22,647 nt of DNA from an uncultured Gammaproteobacteria bacterium. Its GTDB lineage: Bacteria > Pseudomonadota > Gammaproteobacteria > GCA-2729495. Shown in pieces: positions 15,761 through 22,647 of this stretch. Position 1 is the first letter of the stretch; every line of letters begins with the position of its first letter. Made by a program: the position numbers and the translations under genes. The DNA lies in the NCBI GenBank assembly GCA_947258805.1, contig CAMYJV010000062.1:1-22647 (forward strand), read 5' to 3'. The notes beneath the pieces are model-generated. The model was not told the DNA's origin. It saw only the letters and a program-made list of their open reading frames with translations, and made no database searches.

Positions 15761-16483
15761 TCATCGCGGCTGAAGCCGCTCCTGCCATGCGGCGTGTTGT
15801 CTCGCGATATGTGCGGCCGTGGCGACGATGGCCCCGATGAACAGCGGCTCACCGACGTTGGCAAGAACGCCACCCGTCGCCTCCATGGGTACAGCAAAGA
15901 ACGGCATGGAGGCGACGGCCAGCACGGCAAGCCACTTCCAGCCCGTCTTGATCCACAGGTAGATCCCGAACACGATGACTGTCACGGTCAAAATGATCGC
16001 CGGCGCCGGGCTGATCAGCTTGCCGGCGCCGATGTCCGCACCTGGGTTGCACGCAGTCGCCTCAGTGATCTGCGTCGTGTAGCGAAGCGTGTCCGCAAAG
16101 CACGCCGGGTAAAGCGTCGCCGCCGAAAATTGCCAGAGATCGTGCCCGATGCAATAGGTCGCGAAAATGCAGAACAGCGCCATGACCCACTTCGGCTGGG
16201 CCCATGCAAAACCGGCTTCGCGCGCCATGGCACCCAGTGCGATAAAGCTCATCGGCAAAGATATATAGTGTGCGACGAAACGCACCGCGTTCATGCCTAT
16301 AAGCAGATTGCCCTCGCCCAGCGTGCGGCCCAGGCCTATGGTTACATTGTCAAACCAGACCAGCAGCAGCGGGAATGACGCAAAGATGACCCCGTTGGTG
16401 CGATAGCGGAGGCAGAGTCTCGCGGCCCAGACCAGCACCACAATGTCGACAACGGCGATCAACAGGTAACCGATGGATAACAT
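15761..16483 (-). CDS. Multi-pass membrane protein of unknown function
   Basis: 240 residues, with about seven hydrophobic segments: residues 4-22, 32-50, 60-88, 97-118, 160-180, 183-200 and 212-230. A loop between segments four and five (about 120-157) contains three Cys. I do not recognise the family. The last six residues (ERLQPR) are encoded by a REP palindrome, so the original C-terminus may have been altered by REP insertion. It lies 42 nt downstream of the PrsT-like lipoprotein gene on the same strand and is probably co-transcribed, which makes a role in envelope or exopolysaccharide functions possible but unproven. Confidence 0.75.
   Translation of the reverse strand: MLSIGYLLIAVVDIVVLVWAARLCLRYRTNGVIFASFPLLLVWFDNVTIGLGRTLGEGNLLIGMNAVRFVAHYISLPMSFIALGAMAREAGFAWAQPKWVMALFCIFATYCIGHDLWQFSAATLYPACFADTLRYTTQITEATACNPGADIGAGKLISPAPAIILTVTVIVFGIYLWIKTGWKWLAVLAVASMPFFAVPMEATGGVLANVGEPLFIGAIVATAAHIARQHAAWQERLQPR
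15763..15786. repeat. REP-like palindrome copy 4, overlapping a gene end
   Basis: The core GCGGCTGAAGCCGCTCCTG has one change from the other copies. It covers the final codons and touches the stop of the membrane-protein gene on the minus strand. Confidence 0.8.
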
Positions 16484-16525
16484 CAGATTGCTCTGCGCAC
16501 AAACATGGAGGCGTGTGCCGAGCGG

Positions 16526-18931
16526 TTAAGAACCGATCGTGTCATCCAGGCTTGCGAGCGTCGCCCGGGCCGCATCCAGGCCCGTGAATGTAGAGCCTGA
16601 TTTGTCAGCCGCGTCGACGGCGATCTTGAGTTCCTGCCGCGCGCCTACCGGATTGTTGTTGTCCAGGTAAGCCATGCCAAGGTAGTAACGTAGTTGCGGC
16701 AACTGCTGCGCCCTTGCAACGGCCTGCTCGAGGTAGCGCGTGGCCTTCGAATAGTCGCCATTGCGATAGTAGGCCCAGCCCAACACCGCGAGATTGAGCG
16801 GATGCCTTTGCTCACGGCCCTCGAAGCGCGATGCAATTGTCAAAGCCCTTTTATAACTCCCGGTGTCGCTCCGAAAATCGAGCAACAATGCGGCCAGGTT
16901 GTTCGCGATGATGTCGTTATCGGTCGCCTGCAAAGCTGAGTCGTAGGTCTGAATGGCCTGTTCGTAGTCTTGCCGCTTCTCATAGGTTGAGCCCAGCGCG
17001 AGACCCAGTTCAACATTGCCCGGATTCCTGGCGTAGCCTTCGTCAAGCGCTGCCAGCCGCTGTTCTGACTCAGCTGGAAAAAGACCAGCCAGGCCCAGGT
17101 AAGCCCGGACCGTATCGGGATGCTGCGCCACCACCTCGCGGTAAACAGCCTCACTGGCATCCAGGCGGCCCTGGCTAAGGTAGACCTCGGCGAGCAGCAG
17201 GCGAGCCTGCAAGTGCTCTGGATTCTGCTCCAGGTGATTCTGCAGATAAGTTTCCGCTTCGTCTGCCCGTCCCGAGCTGATCAGCAGGCGCACCAGGTTG
17301 ATCAGCGGCGCGTCTACCGTGGGGGCCTTCGCGATCGCCTCTTTATAAGCGGCAATGGCCTGATCAGTGGACTGTTGCGCTTCAAGCGCAAGCCCGAGCT
17401 GGTAATCCGTGACGCCCGAGTCCTCGCCCTGGCCCAGCATGCGCCGGGCTTCCGCCTCGGCAGCAGAGAAATCCTGCTGCGCCAGCAGTGCCTTCACCAG
17501 GTTACGCGACGCATCTGGATTGCCAGGCTCAATCCGCAGCGCGCGGCGCAGCAGTGTTTCTGCCTCGGCGGCATCGCCACGATTGCCGACCAGCACCGCC
17601 AGCTCGCGGGTCGCCTCACTGTTTGCCGGCTCCACCACCAGCACTCGGCGATAAGTATCCTCGGCCAGGACCGGGTTACCGTTCAGAACCTCGGCGCGCG
17701 CCAGGCCAAGCAACGCCCGCGTCGACGCAGGCTGCCTGACCAGCGCGAGACGCAGGTCGGAGATCGCGCCGTCCAGTTCGTCGGCCTGAATTCGCAGTGC
17801 CGCTCGCAGCAACAAGGCATCGACGTTGTCCGGAGCGTCAGCTAAGACACCGGCAACAATTTCCCTTGCCAACTCATCGTTCGTGCCCACGTTGAGTACG
17901 GCCATTCGATTACGCGCAGCCAGCCCATCCGTTGTGCGTGGCACAGCCTCGGCAATGGCAGCGTAAACGGCCATGGCTTCGTCGACCTTGCCTGCGGAAT
18001 CGTAGAATCCCCCCAGCGCCAGCTGCAGCGGCATGAAGTCCGGCTGCTCGGCAACCGCCTGCTTCAGACTGGCTTCTGCATCGTCTGCCCGACCCTGCCG
18101 AACCAGCAGACCGGCCAGCTGGATACGCCAGTCCGGGTTGTCGGGCTCACGTGCGATCAGCTCACGCATCAGGGCTTCAGCGTCATCCACACGATCGACA
18201 CGCAGGTAAACCTCCGCAAGCTCCACCTGGTAACCCAGGGTATCCGGATAGTCCGCGACGAGCATTTCCAACTCTGCCGTCGCCCGGTCGCGTTGCCCGG
18301 CCTCAGCCAGAATGCTGATGCGGTTTTGGCGCAGCCGCTGCACGTCTGCCTCGGCCACGGTTTCGACCCCCGCATCGAGAATGCGCATCGCACCATCTAC
18401 GTCACCGGCACGCGCAGTGAGCAAGGCGGTAAGGCTAACGGCCTCGCGGTTTGCAGGGTCAAGCGACAGCGCGAGCTGGGTCTCCTCGAGCGCCTTGCCA
18501 GGGTCACCTTCGAGGAGCAGGACCCGGGCACTCAATACCCGCACATCGGCACGATCCGGCGCCAGTTGCAGCGCCTTGTCCACCGCTTCGCGCGCTTCTG
18601 GCGCAAGCCGGCCAACCACGTAGTAAGAACCGAGCTTCACGCGCGCGTCCACCAGGTCGGGATCGGCATCGAGCGCCAGCTGCAGGTTGCCAAGCATGCC
18701 CCGCAAGTCCTGCTCCTGCTCGTTGATCAGCGCCAGCAAGTAGCGCGCTTCCGCATTCCTGGGCTGCAACTGTACGGCGTTGCGCACCTCGAGCTTGGCC
18801 TTGACCAGGTCGCCGGCCGCAAACAGCTCCCGCGCGTTTTCCAGGTAGCTCGCTGAACTTCGTTCCGATGATCCGCAGGCCGCCAGTATCCCGCTGGCTG
18901 CAAGGGCAACAAATAGGAATACATTCTTCAT
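16526..18931 (-). CDS. prsT: TPR-repeat lipoprotein, PEP-CTERM system PrsT-like
   Basis: 801 residues. The N-terminus MKNVFLFVALAASGILAAC is a lipoprotein signal with Cys19 as the lipidation site. The rest is an almost unbroken array of tetratricopeptide repeats, roughly 20 units of the pattern AEARYLLALINEQEQDLRGM and PDLVDARVKLGSYYVVG. Opening repeats with ARELFAAGDLVKAKLEVRNA match the layout of the TPR lipoprotein that accompanies PEP-CTERM/exosortase loci (PrsT, usually somewhat over 900 residues). Two PEP-CTERM proteins lie just upstream on the opposite strand, which supports this call. A general outer-membrane TPR scaffold is the alternative. AGGA six bases before the ATG is the likely ribosome site. 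Confidence 0.8.
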   Translation of the reverse strand: MKNVFLFVALAASGILAACGSSERSSASYLENARELFAAGDLVKAKLEVRNAVQLQPRNAEARYLLALINEQEQDLRGMLGNLQLALDADPDLVDARVKLGSYYVVGRLAPEAREAVDKALQLAPDRADVRVLSARVLLLEGDPGKALEETQLALSLDPANREAVSLTALLTARAGDVDGAMRILDAGVETVAEADVQRLRQNRISILAEAGQRDRATAELEMLVADYPDTLGYQVELAEVYLRVDRVDDAEALMRELIAREPDNPDWRIQLAGLLVRQGRADDAEASLKQAVAEQPDFMPLQLALGGFYDSAGKVDEAMAVYAAIAEAVPRTTDGLAARNRMAVLNVGTNDELAREIVAGVLADAPDNVDALLLRAALRIQADELDGAISDLRLALVRQPASTRALLGLARAEVLNGNPVLAEDTYRRVLVVEPANSEATRELAVLVGNRGDAAEAETLLRRALRIEPGNPDASRNLVKALLAQQDFSAAEAEARRMLGQGEDSGVTDYQLGLALEAQQSTDQAIAAYKEAIAKAPTVDAPLINLVRLLISSGRADEAETYLQNHLEQNPEHLQARLLLAEVYLSQGRLDASEAVYREVVAQHPDTVRAYLGLAGLFPAESEQRLAALDEGYARNPGNVELGLALGSTYEKRQDYEQAIQTYDSALQATDNDIIANNLAALLLDFRSDTGSYKRALTIASRFEGREQRHPLNLAVLGWAYYRNGDYSKATRYLEQAVARAQQLPQLRYYLGMAYLDNNNPVGARQELKIAVDAADKSGSTFTGLDAARATLASLDDTIGS

Positions 18932-18996
18932 CGTGGTCCTGAAAAACTGTCGACCTGGGCGGCTAATAGCGCCCGCCGGCCTGCCAAAGGGCGGCG

Positions 18997-19005
18997 ATTA
19001 TCGCA
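18997..19005 (-). promoter_or_regulatory. Possible extended -10 promoter of the TPR lipoprotein gene
   Basis: On the minus strand the sequence reads TGC-GATAAT, an extended -10 element about 70 bases before the TPR gene start. No convincing -35 hexamer is found 16-18 bases upstream. Offered as a candidate only. Confidence 0.3.
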
Positions 19006-19330
19006 CACGCTCTGTCAGCCGAAGGGCGACGCGGGTCAACTTTGCAAGTGGCTCTGCAACAGCCTTGCAACCATCAAATAACGGTCGCTGCGCAGACAGC
19101 CGCAGCGCTCTGCCGACCATTGAGCCGCAGCACATCACGGAAAAACCCTTTCCAAACGCCCCCGGAGCCACCCTGGCCGGACCTGAACCGGCCAGACTCC
19201 GGATTCAGTCCGGGCACCGGTCCTTATTATGTTGCAGCATTATGCAAACTCGGGCCCGGAAGCGGCCAATTCGTGAATCACGAGCCAAGACTGGTGCGGC
19301 CCTAGGGGGTACCGGGGAATTTGTAGCATA
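19006..19330. other. Non-coding stretch with clustered palindromes
   Basis: No credible gene. Overlapping short open frames here give proteins without recognisable features. The stretch contains the hairpin cluster at 19174-19213 and precedes the promoter of the first PEP-CTERM gene. Confidence 0.5.
19174..19213. repeat. Overlapping, mutually exclusive inverted repeats
   Basis: TGGCCGG-7nt-CCGGCCA (19174-19194) is a perfect 7-bp stem. CCGGA-TTCAG-TCCGG (19199-19213) is a perfect 5-bp stem. A third possible stem, CTGAA+CCGG against CCGG+TTCAG (about 19183-19208, one bulged A), uses parts of both, so they cannot all form at once. Confidence 0.6.
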
Positions 19331-19336
19331 TTGATA

Positions 19337-19364
19337 TTGCACGGCGCATTGGCATAGCTATAAT
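19337..19364 (+). promoter_or_regulatory. Sigma-70-type promoter of the first PEP-CTERM gene
   Basis: TTGCAC (19337-19342) and a perfect TATAAT (19359-19364) are separated by 16 bp. Transcription would start near 19371, giving a leader of about 230 nt that contains the riboswitch candidate. Confidence 0.7.
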
Positions 19365-19411
19365 AATTGTGCCCAAAACAAAGCCCCAGTTCAGTTGACC
19401 GGAGCCGATAA

Positions 19412-19540
19412 GAATGGGTTAGGGAATGCCCAACCAGGTGCGAGCCTGGTGCGGAAAGCCACGGGTCTTGCTCTACTGCAGTTGCCCAGATCATGCGCAG
19501 CTGAATAGGGGAAAGACGGCCGGGCTGCTACCTCCGATGA
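19412..19540 (+). promoter_or_regulatory. Candidate cyclic-di-GMP-I (GEMM) riboswitch
   Basis: The leader contains a 7-bp stem ACCAGGU/GCCUGGU capped by the GNRA tetraloop GCGA (19433-19450), as in GEMM RNAs. This is followed by GCGGAAAGCCACGGGTC, which differs at one base from the common GCAAAGCCACGGGTC. A second arm is closed by GUCUU (19465-19469) with AAGAC (19513-19517), then GGCCGGGCTGCTACC, matching the usual 3' segment GCCGGGUUxCC. An outer helix GGUUAG (19417-19422) with CUACC (19528-19532) can close the domain. The match was made by eye against remembered consensus, so ligand identity (c-di-GMP versus cGAMP variant) is open. GEMM riboswitches are known to control genes of motility, attachment and extracellular matrix. 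Confidence 0.62.
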
Positions 19541-19594
19541 CGCAAATGGAAACCTGTTTCTGAAAGGAAGCGGGTCATGTTTGCAACTTGGAGG
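19531..19594 (+). promoter_or_regulatory. Anti-Shine-Dalgarno / Shine-Dalgarno pair at the riboswitch exit
   Basis: CCUCC (19531-19535) at the 3' edge of the riboswitch is complementary to the ribosome-binding GGAGG (19590-19594), which lies ten bases before the ATG. CCUCC overlaps the 3' strand of the outer riboswitch helix by two bases, so ligand-bound closure should compete with masking of the ribosome site. That predicts an ON switch at the level of translation. Confidence 0.45.
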
Positions 19595-19604
19595 ACAAGT
19601 TCTC

Positions 19605-20480
19605 ATGAAGAACTATCTAACGGGGCTGGTACTCAGCCTCTTTGCCAGCGCAGCGTTTGCGCAAAGCGTAGTCACTTTCGACGTCAATTTTCATACTGTG
19701 TATGCGGCGTCCGGGGGCTTCGCACCAAACCTGACGGCAACAGCCCCAGGGCCATTCAACGACAATGCGCCAATTCCGCCGGTCAACCTGACGGGCACGG
19801 TGGTCTTGAGCACCATTGTCAGTACAGCCCAACTGGCGCCTCCGCCGGCGGTCAGTACGCTGACACTGAACGGGTCGTGGACTTCCGAGAGCGGTTTTGA
19901 ACCGACAAACACGTGGTCGACGCAAACCTACGACAACGCTGTCTTCGACTATAATGCGCCGGACAGTTTCATTGCCGTTGACTTCGTTAGCAGCGGCGCT
20001 GACTGGCCCACGCTGGGCGGCACAGCAGCCAACGGTTTGATGTCGGACCAGGGCCCGGCAGACCTCTACGGCGGCACGTGTCCGTTCTTCTTTGGTTGCA
20101 GTAGCGCAGAACCCCAGGAGCTGTTCCCGGGTGGTACGCAGATCTTCGATCCTGACGCCGATGGTGGGCTTGGCGCTTCCAACTTCCCAACCTACGGGGA
20201 CGCAGGTAATCACGCGTTGATCAGCGGCAGCGTGACCGAAGACAACGTTCAGGGTGGCCTGGGTTCGGCCAACGGTCTCGATGCGATCGCGTTCGACTTG
20301 ATCCTTGTCAACGGCCAGGTGCCACAGCCAGGCGGCACGGTGCGGTTTCTCGTATTCTCCGATACCGCCAGCACGGCCTACATGGTCGAAGGTACGATTG
20401 TGCCGGTCCCGGCAGCCGTATGGCTGTTTGGTTCCGCCCTCGGCCTGCTCGGCTGGGTGCGTCGCCGGGCCACGGCCTGA
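19605..20480 (+). CDS. PEP-CTERM sorting-domain surface protein A
   Basis: 291 residues from ATG 19605 with GGAGG ten bases upstream. A signal peptide (MKNYLTGLVLSLFASAAFA, cleavage before Gln20) leads into a beta-rich, Gly/Pro/Asp-rich domain. The C-terminal sorting signal begins at 266 with VPVPAAVW, continues as a hydrophobic helix (LFGSALGLLGW) and ends RRRATA: the V-P-x-P-A-A variant seen in gammaproteobacterial exosortase substrates. Such proteins are exported, then cleaved and anchored or released by an inner-membrane exosortase. A conserved Cys pair (CPFFFGC) is shared with the next protein. Expression is probably governed by the leader riboswitch. An intrinsic terminator follows. No known catalytic domain is seen. 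Confidence 0.9.
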   Translation: MKNYLTGLVLSLFASAAFAQSVVTFDVNFHTVYAASGGFAPNLTATAPGPFNDNAPIPPVNLTGTVVLSTIVSTAQLAPPPAVSTLTLNGSWTSESGFEPTNTWSTQTYDNAVFDYNAPDSFIAVDFVSSGADWPTLGGTAANGLMSDQGPADLYGGTCPFFFGCSSAEPQELFPGGTQIFDPDADGGLGASNFPTYGDAGNHALISGSVTEDNVQGGLGSANGLDAIAFDLILVNGQVPQPGGTVRFLVFSDTASTAYMVEGTIVPVPAAVWLFGSALGLLGWVRRRATA

Positions 20481-20536
20481 CGACCAGCCAGTCTGGGTTT
20501 CCTGGAGGGCGCGCCTTCCTGGAATCCTAAAGACAG

Positions 20537-20567
20537 AAAGGGTCTGCCTTCGGGCAGGCCCTTTTTT
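20537..20567 (+). terminator. Rho-independent terminator after PEP-CTERM protein A
   Basis: The stem GGGTCTGCC / GGCAGGCCC (one G-U pair) is closed by a UUCG tetraloop and followed by six T. It starts 57 nt after the stop, so the second PEP-CTERM gene needs its own promoter. Confidence 0.93.
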
Positions 20568-21026
20568 GTGTCTGAGCGCGATTACGAGCTGCTGCCTGAT
20601 CGCCTCGGCCGATGTCTAACCTGGGACACGCCCGGGGCTGCCTCGGGGCAGGAATTCCACGATCGAAGCCATCTATCCGTAAACATAGCGCGGAAATGGC
20701 AAGTCAATCGCCCGCGGGGCAGCCAGGAACTGCCTGTTCGTGCATCGCCAGTGCAGACAGGAGAACTTCCGGTCGATTTCAGGAAGTTCCGGAGGCAAGG
20801 TCCAGGCTTCGTCGCTAGAATGTTTGGTGCTAGCTTGATGTCGGATGCCCGGCGGATTTGCCACGCTGCGGCGGGGGACAAGACGGAGAACAGCAAGATG
20901 CGGATGGGGGGACATATCTGCGGCCGGCTGCTGCCATTAGTGCTGCGGCGTGAGTCCGTTGCCCCAATCTCTGGCACCTGCCAACTCCGTTAACCGACGA
21001 GCGGTCGAGTCATGGAGAGAATACCA
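20568..21026. other. Intergenic leader of PEP-CTERM protein B
   Basis: No convincing gene. An open plus-strand frame across 20568-20993 has no ribosome site, a biased composition and no family match. A TAGAAT hexamer (20816-20821) may be a -10 element without a clear -35. The riboswitch of gene A is not repeated here. The inverted repeat at 20763-20789 lies just upstream of the -10 candidate. Confidence 0.45.
20763..20789. repeat. Inverted repeat, possible operator or leader hairpin
   Basis: GAACTTCC (20763-20770) and GGAAGTTC (20782-20789) form perfect 8-bp arms around an 11-nt spacer. The centre-to-centre distance of the arms is 19 bp, compatible with a dimeric DNA-binding protein. It lies upstream of a weak -10 candidate for the second PEP-CTERM gene. 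Confidence 0.5.
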
Positions 21027-22647
21027 GTGAGACATTTCATTTCCGGGCTATGGCTGAGCCTTGCGGCCAGCGCATCGTGGGCCCAGACAGAGATCACTTT
21101 TGATGTGGTGTTCCACACGGTGTACGAGGCCTCGGGTGGCTTTACCCCGGTCCTTGTCGAAATCATGCCGGGGCCCTTCAACATGTTTGAACCCATCCCG
21201 GAACCTGCCCTGATCGGTACCGTGACCTTGACGCTTAACGATGGGACGACCCAGCTGGCGCCGGCGCCGGCGCTCAACACCATTACGCTGAACGGATCCT
21301 TTTCCACCGAGAGTGGCTTTGCACCGGCGAACAGCTGGACCGAGAACGTCTTCGTTGACGCGGTGTTCGACTTCTACGCACCCGATAGCTACATGGCCCT
21401 GGATTCGACCACCGATCCCCGCGACTGGCCACTGATTACGGGCACCGCGGTGGATGGCCTTATTTCCGACCAGGGGCCAGCCACGCTGTACGGCGGCGTC
21501 TGCCCATTTCCGGGCGGGTGCCTGAGCGCGAATCCTTACGAGCTCTTCCCGGCAGGCACCATCATTTTCGATACCGTGAACAGTCTGCCCAATTTTCCGA
21601 CCTATGCCGATTCTGGCGTTTACCCGTTGATCTCCGGCGCCGCCAATCAGACCGTCAATCCGAATACCCTCGCCTATGACAACGGCATGGATGCTCTCGT
21701 GATTGAGGCCGTGCTCGACAACCTGAATGGTCTGCAGCCCTATGGGGACGGGGTGGATGGCAATCCCGGCATCGTGCGCATCCTGACCTTTTCGGTCACT
21801 GGCAACACCACTTATATGGTCGAGGGCAGCATCGTCGAGGTCCCGGTGCCGGTGCCTGCGGCCGCCTGGCTGTTTGCATCGGCACTGGGATTGCTGGGCT
21901 GGATCCGGCGCCGCTCGACCCGAACTGTCGGGCGACAGCACCGAAGTGTTGCACCAACATCCATCGTAGCGCTGGCGTCCGTGCTGCTGCTCAGCGCCTG
22001 CGGCAGCACCAGTCCGCCCAGCACGGATACCGACAACGCGCAGCCGGTCGCAGATGCAGGCCCGGACCAGGTGGGGACGGCGCTGGTCCCGGTAAACCTG
22101 GACGGCAGCGGCAGCTCCGACGCGGACGGCGACCCGCTGACCTACCTGTGGGACTTCGAATCCGTGCCGGCCGGTTCCCTGGCGACCCTGTCGGACCCGA
22201 CCGCCATCGACCCAACGTTTACGCCCGACGTCGTCGGTGACTATGTGCTGAAGCTGACCGTGGACGACGGCTTCCCCGACGGCCCGGACTCGGACACCAT
22301 GATGATGACGGCAGAAGACGCGGGTACGCTGCCGCCGGTGGCAGACGCCGGCCCGGACCAGACGGTCCTCTTCTCGCCGCCGGGCGTGACCATCAACCTG
22401 GACGGCACCGGCAGTTCCGACCCGGATGGCGACCCGCTGACCTACAACTGGGTGATCACGGACTTCCAGAGCGCGTCGGGTTTCCCGCCTGCTAACCAGG
22501 CCATGCTATTCGGCGCCGACACGGCCACCCCTTTCTTCGATGTCACCAACGTTGACCAGTTGGGCGACTACACGATTGAACTGACCGTCAGTGACGGCAC
22601 GCTGGATTCCAGCGACGAGGTGGTTATCACCGTCGAGAAGGGCATGC
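21027..22647 (+). CDS. PEP-CTERM protein B fused in frame to lipobox and PKD domains (3' partial)
   Basis: At least 540 residues, running off the window. GTG 21027 has GGAGAG seven bases upstream and gives a signal peptide (MRHFISGLWLSLAASASWA) that aligns with protein A; an in-frame ATG at 21012 is less well supported. Residues 20-271 are a paralogue of protein A, including the Cys pair CPFPGGC. A full PEP-CTERM signal follows: VPVPVPAAAW from 272, a hydrophobic helix, and RRR at 294-296. There is no stop. The frame continues through RSTRTVGRQHRSV, a second hydrophobic stretch SIVALASVLLLSAC with lipobox Cys325, a Ser/Thr/Asp linker, and two PKD-type domains (about 340-432 and 436-540; DGSGSSDADGDPLTY, DGTGSSDPDGDPLTY). 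I read every codon across the junction and found no interruption. No ATG lies between the two parts; a TTG at 21891 could start a separate lipoprotein. Confidence 0.85.
   Translation, partial: MRHFISGLWLSLAASASWAQTEITFDVVFHTVYEASGGFTPVLVEIMPGPFNMFEPIPEPALIGTVTLTLNDGTTQLAPAPALNTITLNGSFSTESGFAPANSWTENVFVDAVFDFYAPDSYMALDSTTDPRDWPLITGTAVDGLISDQGPATLYGGVCPFPGGCLSANPYELFPAGTIIFDTVNSLPNFPTYADSGVYPLISGAANQTVNPNTLAYDNGMDALVIEAVLDNLNGLQPYGDGVDGNPGIVRILTFSVTGNTTYMVEGSIVEVPVPVPAAAWLFASALGLLGWIRRRSTRTVGRQHRSVAPTSIVALASVLLLSACGSTSPPSTDTDNAQPVADAGPDQVGTALVPVNLDGSGSSDADGDPLTYLWDFESVPAGSLATLSDPTAIDPTFTPDVVGDYVLKLTVDDGFPDGPDSDTMMMTAEDAGTLPPVADAGPDQTVLFSPPGVTINLDGTGSSDPDGDPLTYNWVITDFQSASGFPPANQAMLFGADTATPFFDVTNVDQLGDYTIELTVSDGTLDSSDEVVITVEKGM

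Noticed and set aside
15644..15786. CRISPR-like repeated units
   Set aside because: The repeats are palindromic REP cores of about 20 bp in alternating orientation with irregular spacing, not a direct-repeat array, and no cas genes are present.
19331..19380. Sigma-54 promoter for the PEP-CTERM gene
   Set aside because: PEP-CTERM genes are sometimes RpoN-dependent, but no GG-N10-GC arrangement was found here, whereas TTGCAC-16 bp-TATAAT fits sigma-70.
20568..20993. 141-residue open frame between the PEP-CTERM genes
   Set aside because: It starts inside the terminator region, has no ribosome site, and its composition resembles random GC-rich translation.

Overview
The window reads as a GC-rich gammaproteobacterial chromosome segment. 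The evidence is the gene content (PEP-CTERM/exosortase-type surface proteins with the VPxPAA-type sorting signal, a PrsT-like TPR lipoprotein, a family-5 peptide ABC transporter) and short intergenic palindromes with the core GCGGCTAAAGCCGCTCCCA, a REP-like family common in Gammaproteobacteria. No rRNA, tRNA, CRISPR array, transposase or phage gene was seen. Genus cannot be assigned from sequence alone.

Layout. (1) 150-1884, minus: an MFS permease with a 61-residue His-rich cytoplasmic tail (NreB/NrsD-like metal-efflux architecture) followed by a small ABM-fold monooxygenase-like protein. (2) 2018-4310, minus: a 4-hydroxybutyryl-CoA dehydratase/HpaB-family protein with the four cluster-ligand residues, and directly behind it a secreted trypsin-fold protease. 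(3) 4431-5732, plus: a DUF418 (YeiB-like) membrane protein. (4) 5942-11233, plus: a DHA1-type MFS exporter followed closely by oppB, oppC, oppD, a broken oppF and a DUF1330 gene. (5) 11265-14484, minus: GntR/UTRA regulator, family-5 solute-binding protein and patatin-like phospholipase, joined by 1-4 nt overlaps. (6) 14570-15637, plus: a nitrilase-superfamily amidase homologue transcribed divergently from the GntR gene over a palindromic control region. (7) 15761-18931, minus: PrsT-like TPR lipoprotein, then a multi-pass membrane protein. (8) 19605-22647, plus: two tandem paralogous PEP-CTERM proteins. The first has a promoter and a candidate cyclic-di-GMP-I (GEMM) riboswitch leader. The second runs without a stop into an internal lipoprotein-type signal and PKD domains and leaves the window.

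How the genes fit together. Blocks 4-6 look like one uptake-and-catabolism locus for a peptide- or amide-like compound: binding protein, two permeases, two ATPases, a GntR sensor and a divergent amidase. Two parts appear damaged. OppF lacks its Walker A segment through an out-of-frame deletion, and the amidase homologue lacks the catalytic cysteine. Blocks 7-8 belong to the exosortase/EPS world: surface proteins anchored by PEP-CTERM signals, a PrsT-type lipoprotein, and apparent c-di-GMP control that would tie surface-protein synthesis to the sessile state. The exosortase itself is not in the window.

Most notable: the continuous PEP-CTERM + internal lipobox + PKD reading frame, and the riboswitch leader whose 3' end can pair with the Shine-Dalgarno sequence of the first PEP-CTERM gene.
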